The notes beneath the pieces were generated by a model that was not told the DNA's origin, ran no database searches, and saw only the letters and a list, made by a program, of their open reading frames with translations. Made by a program: the position numbers and the translations under genes. DNA of 63,631 nucleotides from Nocardioides sp. J54. Its GTDB lineage: Bacteria > Actinomycetota > Actinomycetes > Propionibacteriales > Nocardioidaceae. The stretch is taken from contig NZ_JAER01000001.1 in assembly GCF_000519005.1 (NCBI RefSeq), positions 219,501 to 283,131 on the forward strand, in the 5' to 3' direction. Each line of letters starts with the position of its first letter. The first letter of the stretch is position 1. This document shows positions 26,937 to 35,763 of the stretch, one piece after another.

Positions 26937-27034
26937 CCCCGGCGCTGACCCCGGCCCTGACCTGCGGCGATGTGAGTCGGGGAACAGATAGGCAAAATTC
27001 TCACCGTTTCGCTACGGCGGCCCGCGCCGGTCCT

Positions 27035-27040
27035 TAACTT
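27035..27040 (+). promoter_or_regulatory. -10 element (leaderless) of the winged-helix gene
   Basis: TAACTT, 7 nt before GTG 27048. The upstream spacer (26937-27034) is locally AT-richer, with CAAAATT near 26993. Confidence 0.5.
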
Positions 27041-27047
27041 GGGGCCC

Positions 27048-27374
27048 GTGATCGAGGTGCAGGACGTGCGGGTCGACCCTTCGACCCGTCGCGCATGGCG
27101 GGGGGACCGTGAGGTCCTGCTGTCGCGCAAGGAGTTCGACCTCGTGCACGCCCTCATCTCTCGGGCGGGAACGGTCGTGACCCGCGAGGAGCTGATGCGC
27201 GAGGTGTGGGGCGTGACCTTCTGGACGTCGTCGAAGACGATCGACGTCCACCTGGGGTGGGTGCGCCGCAAGCTCGGCGACGACACGCGCCACCCCCGGC
27301 TGATCACGACGGTGCGCGGCCAGGGGCTGCGCTTCGAGGCCGAGGAGCCGGCCGGCCTCACCGGCACCGCCTGA
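27048..27374 (+). CDS. Stand-alone OmpR-type winged-helix DNA-binding protein
   Basis: A 108-residue protein that is only the Trans_reg_C (OmpR/PhoB) DNA-binding domain. It shows the N-terminal beta sheet (VRVDPSTRRAWRGDREVLLS), the KEFDLVHALISRAGTVVTREEL recognition region in parts, TSSKTIDVHLGWVRRKLGD and the wing TVRGQGLRFE. No receiver domain is present or encoded nearby, so it is not an ordinary two-component regulator. A TTG start at 27039 is possible, but the GTG at 27048 fits the -10 spacing. Target genes are unknown. Confidence 0.85.
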   Translation: MIEVQDVRVDPSTRRAWRGDREVLLSRKEFDLVHALISRAGTVVTREELMREVWGVTFWTSSKTIDVHLGWVRRKLGDDTRHPRLITTVRGQGLRFEAEEPAGLTGTA

Positions 27375-27437
27375 GCGTCGCGCCGGGCACTCGCGTCGGG
27401 CGTCCCGCCTGACGTCTCTCGCCGCGCCGCGCTGGCA

Positions 27438-27443
27438 TAGGGT
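27438..27443 (+). promoter_or_regulatory. -10 element (leaderless) of purK
   Basis: TAGGGT, 7 nt before GTG 27451. Confidence 0.55.
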
Positions 27444-27450
27444 TCCGCTC

Positions 27451-28629
27451 GTGCCTGCGACCGAACGTTCCCCGCGCATCGCCGTCATCGGCGGTGGCCA
27501 GCTCGCCCGGATGATGGCCCAGCCCGCGATCGCGCTCGGTGTCCCGCTGCGGCTGCTCGCGGAGGCCGAGGGCGTCTCCGCGGCGCAGGTGATCCCCGAC
27601 CAGCAGGTCGGCGACTACCGCGACCTCGCGACCCTGCGCGCGGTGACCGAGGGCTGCTCGGTGGTCACCTTCGACCACGAGCACGTGCCCACCGAGCACC
27701 TGCGCGCCCTCGCCGCCGACGGCGTGGTCGCGCACCCCGGGCCCGAGGCCCTCGTCCACGCGCAGGACAAGGTCGTGATGCGCGAGGCGATGGCGCGCCT
27801 CGGCGCCCCGCAGCCGCGCTGGGCCGTCGTGGGGTCGGCCGCCGACGTCGAGGCGTTCGGCCTGCCGTGCGTGCTCAAGACCAGCCGCGGAGGGTACGAC
27901 GGCAAGGGAGTCTGGTTCGCCCGGACGGCCGACGACGTGGCCGAGGCCCTCGCCACCGCCGAGCAGACCGGCGTGCGCCTGCTCGCCGAGGAGCTCGTCG
28001 ACTTCCGCCGCGAGCTCTCCGCACTCGTCGCCCGCGCCCCGAGCGGCCAGGCGGCGGCGTACCCGGTCGTCGCGACGCTGCAGGTCGACGGCATCTGCCG
28101 CGAGGTCGTCGCCCCGGCGCCCGACCTCGACCCGGAGCTGGCCGCCGGCGCCCAGGAGCTCGCGCTGCGGATCGCCGGCGAGCTCGGCGTCACCGGCATC
28201 CTCGCCGTCGAGCTCTTCGAGGCCGTCGACGCCGACGGCACCCCCCGGGTGCTGGTCAACGAGCTCGCGATGCGCCCGCACAACACCGGCCACTGGACCC
28301 AGGACGGCGCGGTCACCAGCCAGTTCGAGAACCACCTGCGGGCGGCGCTCGACCTGCCGCTGGGCTCGCCCGAGCCGCGGGCCCGCTGGACGGTGATGGT
28401 CAACATCCTCGGCGGTGACAACCCCGACGTCGGCCGGCTCTACGACGGCTACCCGCACGCCCTGGCCCGGGACCCGCGGCTGCGGGTGCACCTCTACGGC
28501 AAGGACCTGCGCCCGGGGCGCAAGGTCGGCCACGTCAACACCTTCGGCGACGACCTCGAGGACTGCCTCGAGCGGGCCCGGCACGCGGCGGCCTGGTTCC
28601 GGGGCGACCTCGGCAACCATTCCGAGTAG
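27451..28629 (+). CDS. purK: 5-(carboxyamino)imidazole ribonucleotide synthase
   Basis: A 392-residue ATP-grasp enzyme of purine synthesis. It makes N5-CAIR from AIR, bicarbonate and ATP. Signatures: [13 protein letters not shown] at the N terminus, [11 protein letters not shown], the ATP-grasp loop [14 protein letters not shown], and [17 protein letters not shown] segment [24 protein letters not shown] (in parts). PurE follows 16 bp later and converts N5-CAIR to CAIR, so the two steps are adjacent on the chromosome. Length is typical. Confidence 0.95.
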   Translation: MPATERSPRIAVIGGGQLARMMAQPAIALGVPLRLLAEAEGVSAAQVIPDQQVGDYRDLATLRAVTEGCSVVTFDHEHVPTEHLRALAADGVVAHPGPEALVHAQDKVVMREAMARLGAPQPRWAVVGSAADVEAFGLPCVLKTSRGGYDGKGVWFARTADDVAEALATAEQTGVRLLAEELVDFRRELSALVARAPSGQAAAYPVVATLQVDGICREVVAPAPDLDPELAAGAQELALRIAGELGVTGILAVELFEAVDADGTPRVLVNELAMRPHNTGHWTQDGAVTSQFENHLRAALDLPLGSPEPRARWTVMVNILGGDNPDVGRLYDGYPHALARDPRLRVHLYGKDLRPGRKVGHVNTFGDDLEDCLERARHAAAWFRGDLGNHSE

Positions 28630-28632
28630 CCC

Positions 28633-28638
28633 TAGGGT
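28633..28638 (+). promoter_or_regulatory. -10 element (leaderless) of purE
   Basis: TAGGGT, 7 nt before ATG 28646; suggests purE can be made independently of purK. Confidence 0.5.
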
Positions 28639-28645
28639 CGTGCCC

Positions 28646-29140
28646 ATGAGTGCGCGTGTGGGCATCGTGATGGGCTCGGACTCCGACTGGCCGGTGATGC
28701 AGCTGGCCGCGGAGGCCCTGCAGGAGTTCGACATCGCCTACGAGGCCGACGTCGTCTCCGCCCACCGGATGCCGGAGGAGATGCTCGCCTACGGCAAGGA
28801 GGCCGCCGGCCGCGGCCTGTCGGTGATCATCGCCGGTGCCGGCGGCGCCGCCCACCTGCCCGGCATGCTCGCGGCCGTCACGCCCCTGCCGGTGATCGGC
28901 GTGCCCGTGCCGCTGAAGTACCTCGACGGCATGGACTCCCTGCTCTCGATCGTGCAGATGCCGGCCGGCGTCCCGGTCGCGACCGTCGCCATCGGCGGGG
29001 CCCGCAACGCCGGCCTGCTGGCCGTGCGCATCCTCGCCGCCACCGACCCTGCGCTGCAGCAGCGGATGACCGGGTTCCAGGCCGACCTGAAGGCCGCCGC
29101 CGAGGCGAAGGGTGCCGTGGTCCGCGGCCACGGAGGCTGA
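28646..29140 (+). CDS. purE: 5-(carboxyamino)imidazole ribonucleotide mutase
   Basis: A 164-residue class I PurE, converting N5-CAIR to CAIR. It has [14 protein letters not shown] at the N terminus (substrate phosphate site), [12 protein letters not shown] (catalytic histidine), [15 protein letters not shown] and [45 protein letters not shown] in parts. The distinctive catalytic SAHR is intact. A GTG six bases upstream is possible, but ATG 28646 fits the promoter spacing. Confidence 0.95.
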   Translation: MSARVGIVMGSDSDWPVMQLAAEALQEFDIAYEADVVSAHRMPEEMLAYGKEAAGRGLSVIIAGAGGAAHLPGMLAAVTPLPVIGVPVPLKYLDGMDSLLSIVQMPAGVPVATVAIGGARNAGLLAVRILAATDPALQQRMTGFQADLKAAAEAKGAVVRGHGG

Positions 29141-29147
29141 TCTCCCG

Positions 29148-30353
29148 ATGGTCCCGCGGGTGGCGCCGCTGCGACCGGGCCGCCTCGTCGGGATCGACGT
29201 GGCGCGCACCGTCGCGCTGCTCGGGATGATCGCCACCCACGTCCTCGACGGTCGTACGGCGAGCGGCGACCTCACCCTCGTCCAGTCGGTGGCCGGCGGC
29301 CGGGCCTCGGCCCTGTTCGCCGTGCTCGCCGGGGTCAGCATCGCGCTGATCAGCGGAGGCACCGAGCCGGTCCGCGGGGCCGAGCGCACCCGCACGGTCC
29401 TCGGCCTGGCTGCCCGTGCGGTGCTGGTCGCGGCGATCGGGCTGGTCCTCGGCGGCCTCGAGACCGGGCTGGCGATCATCCTCGCCTACTACGGCGTCCT
29501 GTTCCTGCTCGGCCTGCCGTTCGTCGCGCTGCGCGCCCTGCCGCTGGCGGTGCTCGCCGGGGTCTGGCTCGTGGTCGCGCCCGTCGTGTCCCACCTCGTG
29601 CGCCCCGAGCTGCCCGAGCGGGTCTACGAGAGCCCCGACCTGGGCCGGCTGGCGGAGCCGGGGCCGTTGCTGGCGGACCTGCTGCTGTCGGGCTTCTACC
29701 CGGCGCTGCCGTGGCTGGCCTACCTGCTGGCCGGGATGGCGATCGGCCGCACGGACCTGTCCGGCTGGCGCACGCCGCTGCGGCTCGCGGCCGCCGGGGC
29801 CGGGCTCGCGGTCGTCGCGACCGCGGTGTCCCGGCTGTTCACCGCGTCCCTGGAGGTGCGCACCGCGCTGGTGCCGTACCGGGTGACGACCGAGGAGCAG
29901 GTGCTGCGGATCCTCGCCGACAGCCAGCACGGGAGCACCCCGACCGGCGGCGCCTGGCAGTGGCTGCTCGTGGTGTCACCGCACTCCGCGACCCCGCTCG
30001 ACCTCGCGCACACCATCGGCACGTCGATGGCGGTGATCGGGGTGGCGCTCGTCCTCGTCGCGGTGCTGCCGCGGTGGGGGCGCGCCGGGCTGGCCGTCGT
30101 GGCCGGTGCCGGCGCGATGCCGCTGTCGCTCTACACGCTGCACGTGGTGATGCGCACGCCCGAGGTCTGGCCCGCCGAGGTGGAGGGCAGCTTCGGCCAG
30201 CACGTGCTCGTCGTGCTCGGGACCGGGGCGGTGTTCGCCCTGCTCGGCCGGCGCGGGCCGCTGGAGTGGGTCGTCGGCTGGCCGGGGCGGCGGCTGCGGC
30301 GGGGGAGGGTCAGGCCCCTCGACGCCACTCGATCTTCGGGCACGTGTCCATGA
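29148..30353 (+). CDS. Heparan-alpha-glucosaminide N-acetyltransferase-domain (DUF1624) membrane protein
   Basis: A 401-residue multi-pass membrane protein. The N terminus RLVGIDVARTVALLGMIATHV is the characteristic start of HGSNAT_cat/DUF1624 acyltransferases, with the histidine that carries or accepts the acyl group in that fold. About 9-10 hydrophobic segments follow, and a C-terminal block (GAMPLSLYTLHVVM) resembles DUF418. Acyl transfer to a glycan is the likely activity; substrate unknown. The ATG is 7 bp after the purE stop with GGAGG in the purE end. A longer frame from 29112 lies inside purE. The 3' end overlaps the convergent CoA-binding gene by 44 bp. Confidence 0.85.
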   Translation: MVPRVAPLRPGRLVGIDVARTVALLGMIATHVLDGRTASGDLTLVQSVAGGRASALFAVLAGVSIALISGGTEPVRGAERTRTVLGLAARAVLVAAIGLVLGGLETGLAIILAYYGVLFLLGLPFVALRALPLAVLAGVWLVVAPVVSHLVRPELPERVYESPDLGRLAEPGPLLADLLLSGFYPALPWLAYLLAGMAIGRTDLSGWRTPLRLAAAGAGLAVVATAVSRLFTASLEVRTALVPYRVTTEEQVLRILADSQHGSTPTGGAWQWLLVVSPHSATPLDLAHTIGTSMAVIGVALVLVAVLPRWGRAGLAVVAGAGAMPLSLYTLHVVMRTPEVWPAEVEGSFGQHVLVVLGTGAVFALLGRRGPLEWVVGWPGRRLRRGRVRPLDATRSSGTCP

Positions 30354-30747
30354 CCATCGGCACGCCCGCGGCGGTGGTGCGCTCGAAGGCGTCGTGGTCG
30401 ATCACGCCGAGCTGGAACCACACGCCCTTCGCGCCGATCGCGACGGCCTGGTCGGCGAACTGGCCGGCCTCCTCCGATCGCCGGAACACGTCGACGACGT
30501 CGACCGGGAAGGGCACGTCGGCCAGCGACGCGTAGCCCTTCTCGCCGAGGACCTCGGAGGGCCCGTCGGGGGAGCCGAACACGGGGTGGATCGGCACGAT
30601 CTTCTTGCCGTCGGCCTGGAGGGCCGCAGCGATGTCGTACGCCGTGCGGTTGGGGTTGCCCGAGAGGCCGACGATCGCCCAGGTCCCGCACTCCTCGAGC
30701 ATGAAGTCGATGGCGTCACGGGACAGGTGGAGCGGTGCGGTGGTCAT
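30310..30747 (-). CDS. CoA-binding protein
   Basis: A 145-residue protein of the CoA_binding_2 family: a Rossmann fold with TWAIVGLSGNPNRTAYDIAAAL at the N terminus (in parts), KKIVPIHPVFG, FPVDVVDVFRR and GAKGVWFQLGV, ending TCPKIEW. Homologues such as YccU bind CoA through the Rossmann nucleotide site; the biological role is undetermined. It lies next to a TetR/acyl-CoA dehydrogenase pair, which suggests acyl-CoA sensing. ATG 30747 is chosen as the first methionine after the preceding gene's end; no clear promoter is visible, so it may be co-transcribed with the TetR gene 11 bp upstream. Confidence 0.88.
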   Translation of the reverse strand: MTTAPLHLSRDAIDFMLEECGTWAIVGLSGNPNRTAYDIAAALQADGKKIVPIHPVFGSPDGPSEVLGEKGYASLADVPFPVDVVDVFRRSEEAGQFADQAVAIGAKGVWFQLGVIDHDAFERTTAAGVPMVMDTCPKIEWRRGA

Positions 30748-30758
30748 GGGGGTCCAAC

Positions 30759-31442
30759 TCAGCCGCGGCCCGTTTTCTTCCTCGCCCCGCGCGGCGTGAG
30801 CGCCTCGCGCACCTGGCGCACCACCTGCTCGACGTCGGTCGAGCCGCTGGTGATCACGATCGTGGGCCGCTCCGGGGTGCCCCCGGCGTGCAGCAGGGTG
30901 AGCGCCAGGCCGAGGGCCGGGCCGAGGAGCGCCTCGGGGTCGTCGGTGTCGCCGCGCAGCCAGCGCCGCAGCACGTGGTTGTGCGCGATCACCACCGAGG
31001 AGGCCACCAGCTCCGCGCGCAGCGCCCCGTCCGGCTCCGACTCCAGCCACGCGTGGATGTGCTGCGAGAACAGCCGCACGTAGCGCTGCACGCTCGCGAC
31101 CTCGCGGTCGCGGATCGCCGGCACCCTGCTGGAGAGCCGGTAGCGCGCCCGCGCGGTCTCGCCCTCCGCGAGGTACTGCGCGAGGACCATCCCGGTCGCC
31201 TCCCGCAACGCGGTCTCCGCCCCGGACGGCGCCGCGGTCGCGAGCCGGCCGGCCACCCGCCCGAGCAGGGCGTCGTGGTCGGGGAGCACCACGTCCTCCT
31301 TGCCGCGGAAGTGGCGGAAGAAGGTGCTGCGGCCCGTCCCGGCGCGAGCGGCGATGTCGTCGACCGTCGTGGCGTCGTACCCCTGGGCCTCGAAGAGCTC
31401 GAACGCGGCGGCGACCAGGCGGTCGCGGGTGGAGGCGGGCAC
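30759..31442 (-). CDS. TetR/AcrR family transcriptional regulator
   Basis: A 227-residue regulator. The helix-turn-helix covers residues 5-52: TRDRLVAAAFELFEAQGYDATTVDDIAARAGTGRSTFFRHFRGKEDVV, seen as RLVAAAFELFEAQGYDATTV and DDIAARAGTGRSTFFRHF. A ligand-binding helical domain follows. It is divergent from an acyl-CoA dehydrogenase gene, a common arrangement for regulators of acyl-CoA catabolism, and its own -10 (31449-31454) lies in the shared spacer. The C terminus is basic (RGARKKTGRG). The effector is probably an acyl-CoA; this is inference. Confidence 0.9.
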   Translation of the reverse strand: MPASTRDRLVAAAFELFEAQGYDATTVDDIAARAGTGRSTFFRHFRGKEDVVLPDHDALLGRVAGRLATAAPSGAETALREATGMVLAQYLAEGETARARYRLSSRVPAIRDREVASVQRYVRLFSQHIHAWLESEPDGALRAELVASSVVIAHNHVLRRWLRGDTDDPEALLGPALGLALTLLHAGGTPERPTIVITSGSTDVEQVVRQVREALTPRGARKKTGRG

Positions 31443-31448
31443 GGGCTG

Positions 31449-31454
31449 AGGCTA
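31449..31454 (-). promoter_or_regulatory. -10 element (leaderless) of the TetR gene
   Basis: TAGCCT, 6 nt before GTG 31442. Confidence 0.5.
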
Positions 31455-31500
31455 GCTCGACGGAACGCAGTCTCGCTAGTACGATACTGAGTACCACTCG

Positions 31501-31524
31501 ATTCCGATCCATGATTCCGATCCA
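31501..31524. repeat. Direct repeat upstream of acyl-CoA dehydrogenase
   Basis: ATTCCGATCCA occurs twice (31501-31511 and 31514-31524), 13 bp apart, just before the CAGGAG ribosome-binding site. It may be an operator half-site pair or a 5' UTR element. Confidence 0.6.
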
Positions 31525-31536
31525 CAGGAGTGCCGC

Positions 31537-32706
31537 GTGAGCGACTACCCGATGTACGCCCTCTCCGAGGAGCACCTGGCCATCCGCGAGGCCGTGCGCG
31601 CCGTCTGCGACGCCAAGGTCGCGCCCTTCGCCGCCGAGGTCGACGAGGAGGCCCGCTACCCGCGCGAGGCCCACGAGGCACTCCAGGCAGCGGACTTCCA
31701 CGCCCCGCACGTTCCCGAGGAGTACGGCGGTGCCGGCGCCGACGCGCTCGCCACCGTGATCGTGATCGAGGAGGTCGCCCGCGCCGACGTCTCCGCCTCG
31801 CTGATCCCCGCCGTGAACAAGCTCGGCTCCCTGCCGGTCATGATCGGCGGCGGCGAGGAGATCAAGAAGAAGTACCTCTCGAAGCTCGCTGCCGGCGAGG
31901 GTGGCTTCTCCTACTGCCTCTCCGAGCCCGACGCCGGCTCCGACGCCGCGAACCAGAAGACCCGCGCGGTGCGCGACGGCGACGGCTGGGTGCTCAACGG
32001 CACCAAGCGGTGGATCACCAACGCCGGTGAGTCGGAGTTCTACACCGTGCTCGCGATGACCGACCCGGAGAAGCGCAGCAAGGGGATCTCCGCCTTCGTC
32101 GTCGAGAAGTCCGACGAGGGCGTCTCCTTCGGTGCCCCGGAGAAGAAGCTCGGCATCAAGGGCTCGCCGACCCGCGAGGTCTACTTCGACAACGTGCGGC
32201 TGCCCGCCGACCGCCTCATCGGCGAGGAGGGCAAGGGCTTCGAGTACGCCATGAAGACCCTCGACCACACCCGCATCACCATCGCCGCCCAGGCCGTCGG
32301 CGTCGCCCAGGGCGCCCTCGACTACGCGCTCGGCTACGTCAAGGAGCGCCAGCAGTTCGGCAAGCCGATCGCCGACTTCCAGGGCCTGCAGTTCATGCTC
32401 GCCGAGATGGGCATGAAGGTCGAGGCCGCCCGCCAGCTCACCTACGCCGCCGCCGGTCGCTCCGAGCGCGGCGACGCCGACCTGACCTTCTTCGGCGCCG
32501 CGGCCAAGTGCTTCGCCTCCGACGTGGCCATGGAGGTCACCACCAACGCCGTCCAGGCGCTCGGTGGCTACGGCTACACCCGCGACTACCCGGTCGAGCG
32601 GATGATGCGCGACGCCAAGATCACCCAGATCTACGAGGGCACCAACCAGGTGCAGCGCATCGTCATGGCCCGCCAGCTCCTCGCCGGCGTGCAGTCGGAG
32701 CTCTGA
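31537..32706 (+). CDS. Acyl-CoA dehydrogenase
   Basis: A 389-residue FAD-dependent acyl-CoA dehydrogenase. Signatures are [19 protein letters not shown] and [21 protein letters not shown] in the middle domain, [22 protein letters not shown], and the C-terminal [42 protein letters not shown] as parts, where the Glu of YEGTNQ is the expected catalytic base of short-chain type enzymes. It oxidises acyl-CoA to enoyl-CoA; short- or branched-chain substrates are likely. GTG start with CAGGAG 6-7 nt upstream. It is divergent from a TetR regulator and followed by a hairpin terminator. Confidence 0.94.
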   Translation: MSDYPMYALSEEHLAIREAVRAVCDAKVAPFAAEVDEEARYPREAHEALQAADFHAPHVPEEYGGAGADALATVIVIEEVARADVSASLIPAVNKLGSLPVMIGGGEEIKKKYLSKLAAGEGGFSYCLSEPDAGSDAANQKTRAVRDGDGWVLNGTKRWITNAGESEFYTVLAMTDPEKRSKGISAFVVEKSDEGVSFGAPEKKLGIKGSPTREVYFDNVRLPADRLIGEEGKGFEYAMKTLDHTRITIAAQAVGVAQGALDYALGYVKERQQFGKPIADFQGLQFMLAEMGMKVEAARQLTYAAAGRSERGDADLTFFGAAAKCFASDVAMEVTTNAVQALGGYGYTRDYPVERMMRDAKITQIYEGTNQVQRIVMARQLLAGVQSEL

Positions 32707-32729
32707 GCCCCCTCCCCGCCTGACCGGAA

Positions 32730-32761
32730 CCCCGCGGCGCGCCCCTCGGCGCACCGCGGGG
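32730..32761 (+). terminator. Hairpin terminator after acyl-CoA dehydrogenase
   Basis: CCCCGCGG pairs with CCGCGGGG across an inner stretch that itself contains GCGC/GCGC arms; 23 bp after the stop. Confidence 0.7.
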
Positions 32762-32831
32762 CTTCGTCGTACCCGCGTGCGGACGAGGCAGGTGTCGCTC
32801 CGCGTCGACGTCGCGCCGGCGGCGCTCGGCC

Positions 32832-32837
32832 TACCCT
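32832..32837 (+). promoter_or_regulatory. -10 element (leaderless) of the two-component operon
   Basis: TACCCT, 7 nt before ATG 32845. Confidence 0.5.
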
Positions 32838-32844
32838 GCTGGGC

Positions 32845-34068
32845 ATGACCGGCGTTGCCGAGACGGACCGGCGACCGGAGCCCCCGGCCCCGGCGCCGTG
32901 GGTGTACGACGTCCTGCTGGCTCTCGGCGTCACGCTGGTCGTCTCCCTGGTCATCGCCGCCGACGTGGACGGGGCGGGCGCGGCGGCGGCGGCGTACGCG
33001 TGGCCGGTCCTGCTGGGCGCCCTCCTGCTCCTCCGGCGCCGGTTCCCGGCGGTCGTGGCCGCGCTGTCGGGCGTCGCCGTGATCGGCTACCACGCCGCCG
33101 GCCACCCTGCGATCGGCGTGGCGGTGCCCGCCGCGGCGGCCGTCTTCTCGGCGGCCGAGCACGGTCGGAACGTCGTCGCCGCACTGGTGTCGTCGGCGCT
33201 GGTGGCCGTCTCGACCGGCTACCGCCTCGCCGCGGGCCAGGACCCGGCCTACGTGGTGGGCTACGAGCTGCCCAGCCACGCGATCATCCTGGCCGGCGCG
33301 ATCGCGCTCGGTGACGGTGTGCGCTCGCGGCGCGCGCTGCGGCGCCAGGCCGACGAGATCGCCGGGCTGGTCGCCGAGCGCTACCAGCGCGAGGCGGAGC
33401 AGCAGGTGGTGACGGAGCGCCTCGCGGTGGCGCGCGACCTGCACGACTCGGTGGGGCACGCGCTGACGGTGATCAATCTGCACGCCGAGGTGGCCGAGGA
33501 GGCCGCGGCGGCCGGTGACGACGAGGCAGCCCGGCAGGCCCTGGCGGTGGTCTCCGAGACGACGGCGACGACCTTCGACCACCTGCGGCGCACGGTCACC
33601 AGCCTGCGCCGCGAGGGGCCGCCGGAGCGCTCGCCGCTGCGCATCGCCGACCTCGGGTCGGCGACCCGGCCGGCGGAGCAGGCGGGCATCGACGTGCGCA
33701 CCGTCGTCGACGTCCGCTCGCCGCTGTCGCCCACGGTGGAGGCCGCCGTCTACCGGATCGTGCAGGAGTCGATCACCAACGTCGTCCGGCACGCCTCGGC
33801 CTCGCAGGTGCTCGTCCGGGTCGAGGAGTCCGGCTCGGCCGTCCGGGTCGTGGTGGAGAACGACACCGCCGGCGACCTGCCGCCCGCAAGCCCGGACCGC
33901 CCAGAACGCGCAGACCGTGCAGACCGCGCAGACCCCGTCGGGCACGGCATCCGCGGGATGCGGGAGCGGACCCACCTGCTCGGCGGCCGGTTCAGCGCAG
34001 GCCCGGTCCCGTCCGGCTTCTGCGTGCGCGCCACGATCCCGCTGACCCCGCTGGAGGTGACGACATGA
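32845..34068 (+). CDS. Sensor histidine kinase (NarL/DesK class)
   Basis: A 407-residue membrane sensor kinase. Residues 20-160 hold about five membrane helices with no large extracytoplasmic domain, so the signal is probably sensed at or in the membrane. The HisKA_3 dimerisation domain has the phospho-accepting H200 in ARDLHDSVGHALT. The HATPase domain has VYRIVQESITNVVRHASAS (N box) and HGIRGMRERTHLLGG (G box). A small repeat PERADRADRAD lies between N and G boxes. It is translationally coupled (ATGA) to the response regulator gene. Confidence 0.92.
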   Translation: MTGVAETDRRPEPPAPAPWVYDVLLALGVTLVVSLVIAADVDGAGAAAAAYAWPVLLGALLLLRRRFPAVVAALSGVAVIGYHAAGHPAIGVAVPAAAAVFSAAEHGRNVVAALVSSALVAVSTGYRLAAGQDPAYVVGYELPSHAIILAGAIALGDGVRSRRALRRQADEIAGLVAERYQREAEQQVVTERLAVARDLHDSVGHALTVINLHAEVAEEAAAAGDDEAARQALAVVSETTATTFDHLRRTVTSLRREGPPERSPLRIADLGSATRPAEQAGIDVRTVVDVRSPLSPTVEAAVYRIVQESITNVVRHASASQVLVRVEESGSAVRVVVENDTAGDLPPASPDRPERADRADRADPVGHGIRGMRERTHLLGGRFSAGPVPSGFCVRATIPLTPLEVTT

Positions 34069-34715
34069 CGACGGTGGTCCTCGTCGACGACCAGGACCTG
34101 GTCCGCGCCGGCCTTCGTGCGCTGCTGACCCGGGGTGACACCATCCGCGTGCTCGCCGAGGCGACGGACGGCAGGAGCGGCGTGGCCGCCGCCCGCACCT
34201 ACCGCCCCGACGTCGTCCTGATGGACCTCCGGATGCCGGTCATGGACGGCATCGAGGCGACCCGGCAGATCCGTGCCGACGACCGGCTCGAGCAGGTCCA
34301 CGTGGTGGTGCTGACGACCTTCGACGACGACGCCGACATCGTCGAGGCGATCCGGGCCGGGGCCAGCGGCTACCTGCTGAAGAGCACGCCGCGCGAGGAG
34401 CTGCGGGACGCGGTGGTCCGGGCCGGGCGCGGGGAGCGGCTCCTCTCGCCCGCCGTGACCGAGCGGCTGATGGACCTCGTCTCGACCGGTCGCGCCACGG
34501 CGTCCCCCGACCCGCGGCTGGACCGGCTCAGCGAGCGGGAGGTGGAGGTGCTGACCCGGGTCGGCCTGGGCGAGACCAACGACGAGATCGCCTCCGCCCT
34601 GCACCTGAGCCCGGCGACGGCGCGCACCTACGTCAGCCGGATCCTCGCCAAGCTCAGCGCCCGCGACCGGCCCGAGCTGGTGGTCATCGCCCACCGGTCC
34701 GGCCTGGTGCGCTGA
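34065..34715 (+). CDS. LuxR/NarL-type response regulator
   Basis: A 216-residue response regulator. The receiver domain has acidic residues D8 and D9 and the phospho-acceptor D54 (VVLMDLRMPVMDG), with the lysine in YLLKSTP. The C-terminal GerE helix-turn-helix (about 150-205) reads LSEREVEVLTRVGLGETNDEI, then ALHLSPATARTYVSRILAKL. It forms a two-component pair with the kinase whose stop it overlaps by four bases. The family often responds to envelope stress or antibiotics; the trigger here is unknown. Confidence 0.94.
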   Translation: MTTVVLVDDQDLVRAGLRALLTRGDTIRVLAEATDGRSGVAAARTYRPDVVLMDLRMPVMDGIEATRQIRADDRLEQVHVVVLTTFDDDADIVEAIRAGASGYLLKSTPREELRDAVVRAGRGERLLSPAVTERLMDLVSTGRATASPDPRLDRLSEREVEVLTRVGLGETNDEIASALHLSPATARTYVSRILAKLSARDRPELVVIAHRSGLVR

Positions 34716-34718
34716 CGG

Positions 34719-35606
34719 CTACCCGCCGGCGAGCACGGGCCCGACGACCGCGTCCCAGAGGCGGAGGCTCTTGTCGACGTACGCCGGGCGGGCCTCCAGC
34801 AACCCGTAGGTGAGGTCCTCGACCAGCCCGCAGACCGCGTAGAACCCGACACGGGGGAGGAGCGGCGCCGGGTCGCCGCCGTGCTGGCGGTAGACCCGCA
34901 CCGCGTGGTCGAGCGCGTCCGGACCGAGGTCGCGCAGCAGCCGGGCCAGGTCCACCGAGGGGTCGGTCACCGCCGCGTCCGACCAGTCGATGACGCCGGT
35001 GACGCGCCGGGACGCAGGGTCGACCAGCACGTGCTCGACCCCGAGGTCGTTGTGCGTGAAGCAGAGGTCGTCCGTCGGCTCCGGGGCCGGCCGGGCCAGG
35101 AAGGCGGCCGCCTCGGCCTGCTGGCGGCTGTCGAGCGCGTCGCGGACCACGTCCAGCGACGCGGCGGCCTCGTCCCGCCACTCGGCGGGCGGGGTCGCGT
35201 CGACCGGCGCGAGGTCCGCCCACGTCGTGGACGGGCTGGCGTGGAGCTCGGCCAGCGTCCGGGCCACGGCCGTAGCCGCGGCGAGCCGGGTCGCGCCGTC
35301 CGCCCGTACGTCGAGCAGGCGACGCCCCGGCAGCGCCCGCACCACGACCAACCCCTCGTCCGGCACCCGGTCCACCACCTCCGGCACCGCGACGGCGACC
35401 ACCCGGGCGACCGCGGCCAGCAACCCGCACTCCCGCTCGACGTCGCACGGCTCCCGGCGCACCTGCGGCCAGTCGAGGCCGACGGTCACGAGCGCGCCGT
35501 CGCCGGTGCGGAAGGTGCGGCTCTCGCCGCCGCGGTCGTGGGGGGCGACCTCCGCACCCAGGACGCCGCGGAGGCGGGCGGCCTGCTGCTCTGCCGTCGG
35601 TGCCAT
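34719..35606 (-). CDS. Phosphotransferase (APH/choline kinase family)
   Basis: A 295-residue kinase-like protein of the APH family. The catalytic loop is FTHNDLGVEHVLVD (HND form of the Brenner motif). The metal-binding segment is GVIDWSDAAVTDPSVDLARLL. The N-terminal lobe includes VVVRALPGRRLLD. Related enzymes phosphorylate macrolides, aminoglycosides or small metabolites, so antibiotic modification is possible but not assignable from sequence. The start at 35606 is chosen because TACGGT (35613-35618) lies 6 nt upstream and the longer frame to 35741 is arginine-rich and unrelated to the family. It is convergent with the response regulator (3 bp apart). Confidence 0.85.
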   Translation of the reverse strand: MAPTAEQQAARLRGVLGAEVAPHDRGGESRTFRTGDGALVTVGLDWPQVRREPCDVERECGLLAAVARVVAVAVPEVVDRVPDEGLVVVRALPGRRLLDVRADGATRLAAATAVARTLAELHASPSTTWADLAPVDATPPAEWRDEAAASLDVVRDALDSRQQAEAAAFLARPAPEPTDDLCFTHNDLGVEHVLVDPASRRVTGVIDWSDAAVTDPSVDLARLLRDLGPDALDHAVRVYRQHGGDPAPLLPRVGFYAVCGLVEDLTYGLLEARPAYVDKSLRLWDAVVGPVLAGG

Positions 35607-35612
35607 GCCCCG

Positions 35613-35618
35613 ACCGTA
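35613..35618 (-). promoter_or_regulatory. -10 element (leaderless) of the phosphotransferase gene
   Basis: TACGGT, 6 nt before ATG 35606. A mirror-image CCTACGG lies at 35722-35728 on the other strand, about 40 bp before the MMPL gene. Confidence 0.5.
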
Positions 35619-35763
35619 GGCGCACCACGACGTCGACCGCATCGCCCCCGGGCGACAGCCGGGGCGCCGGCGGGCGACCCGGGTGACGCCTCCGGACGGA
35701 CGGCCCGCGCCCGGCGCCCTGCCTACGGTCCCGGCGATCACTCACCGTCGGAACGGAGCAGCC

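Noticed and set aside
35607..35741. N-terminal extension of the phosphotransferase
   Set aside because: The extra 45 residues are Arg/Gly/Pro-rich and the promoter hexamer at 35613 lies inside them.
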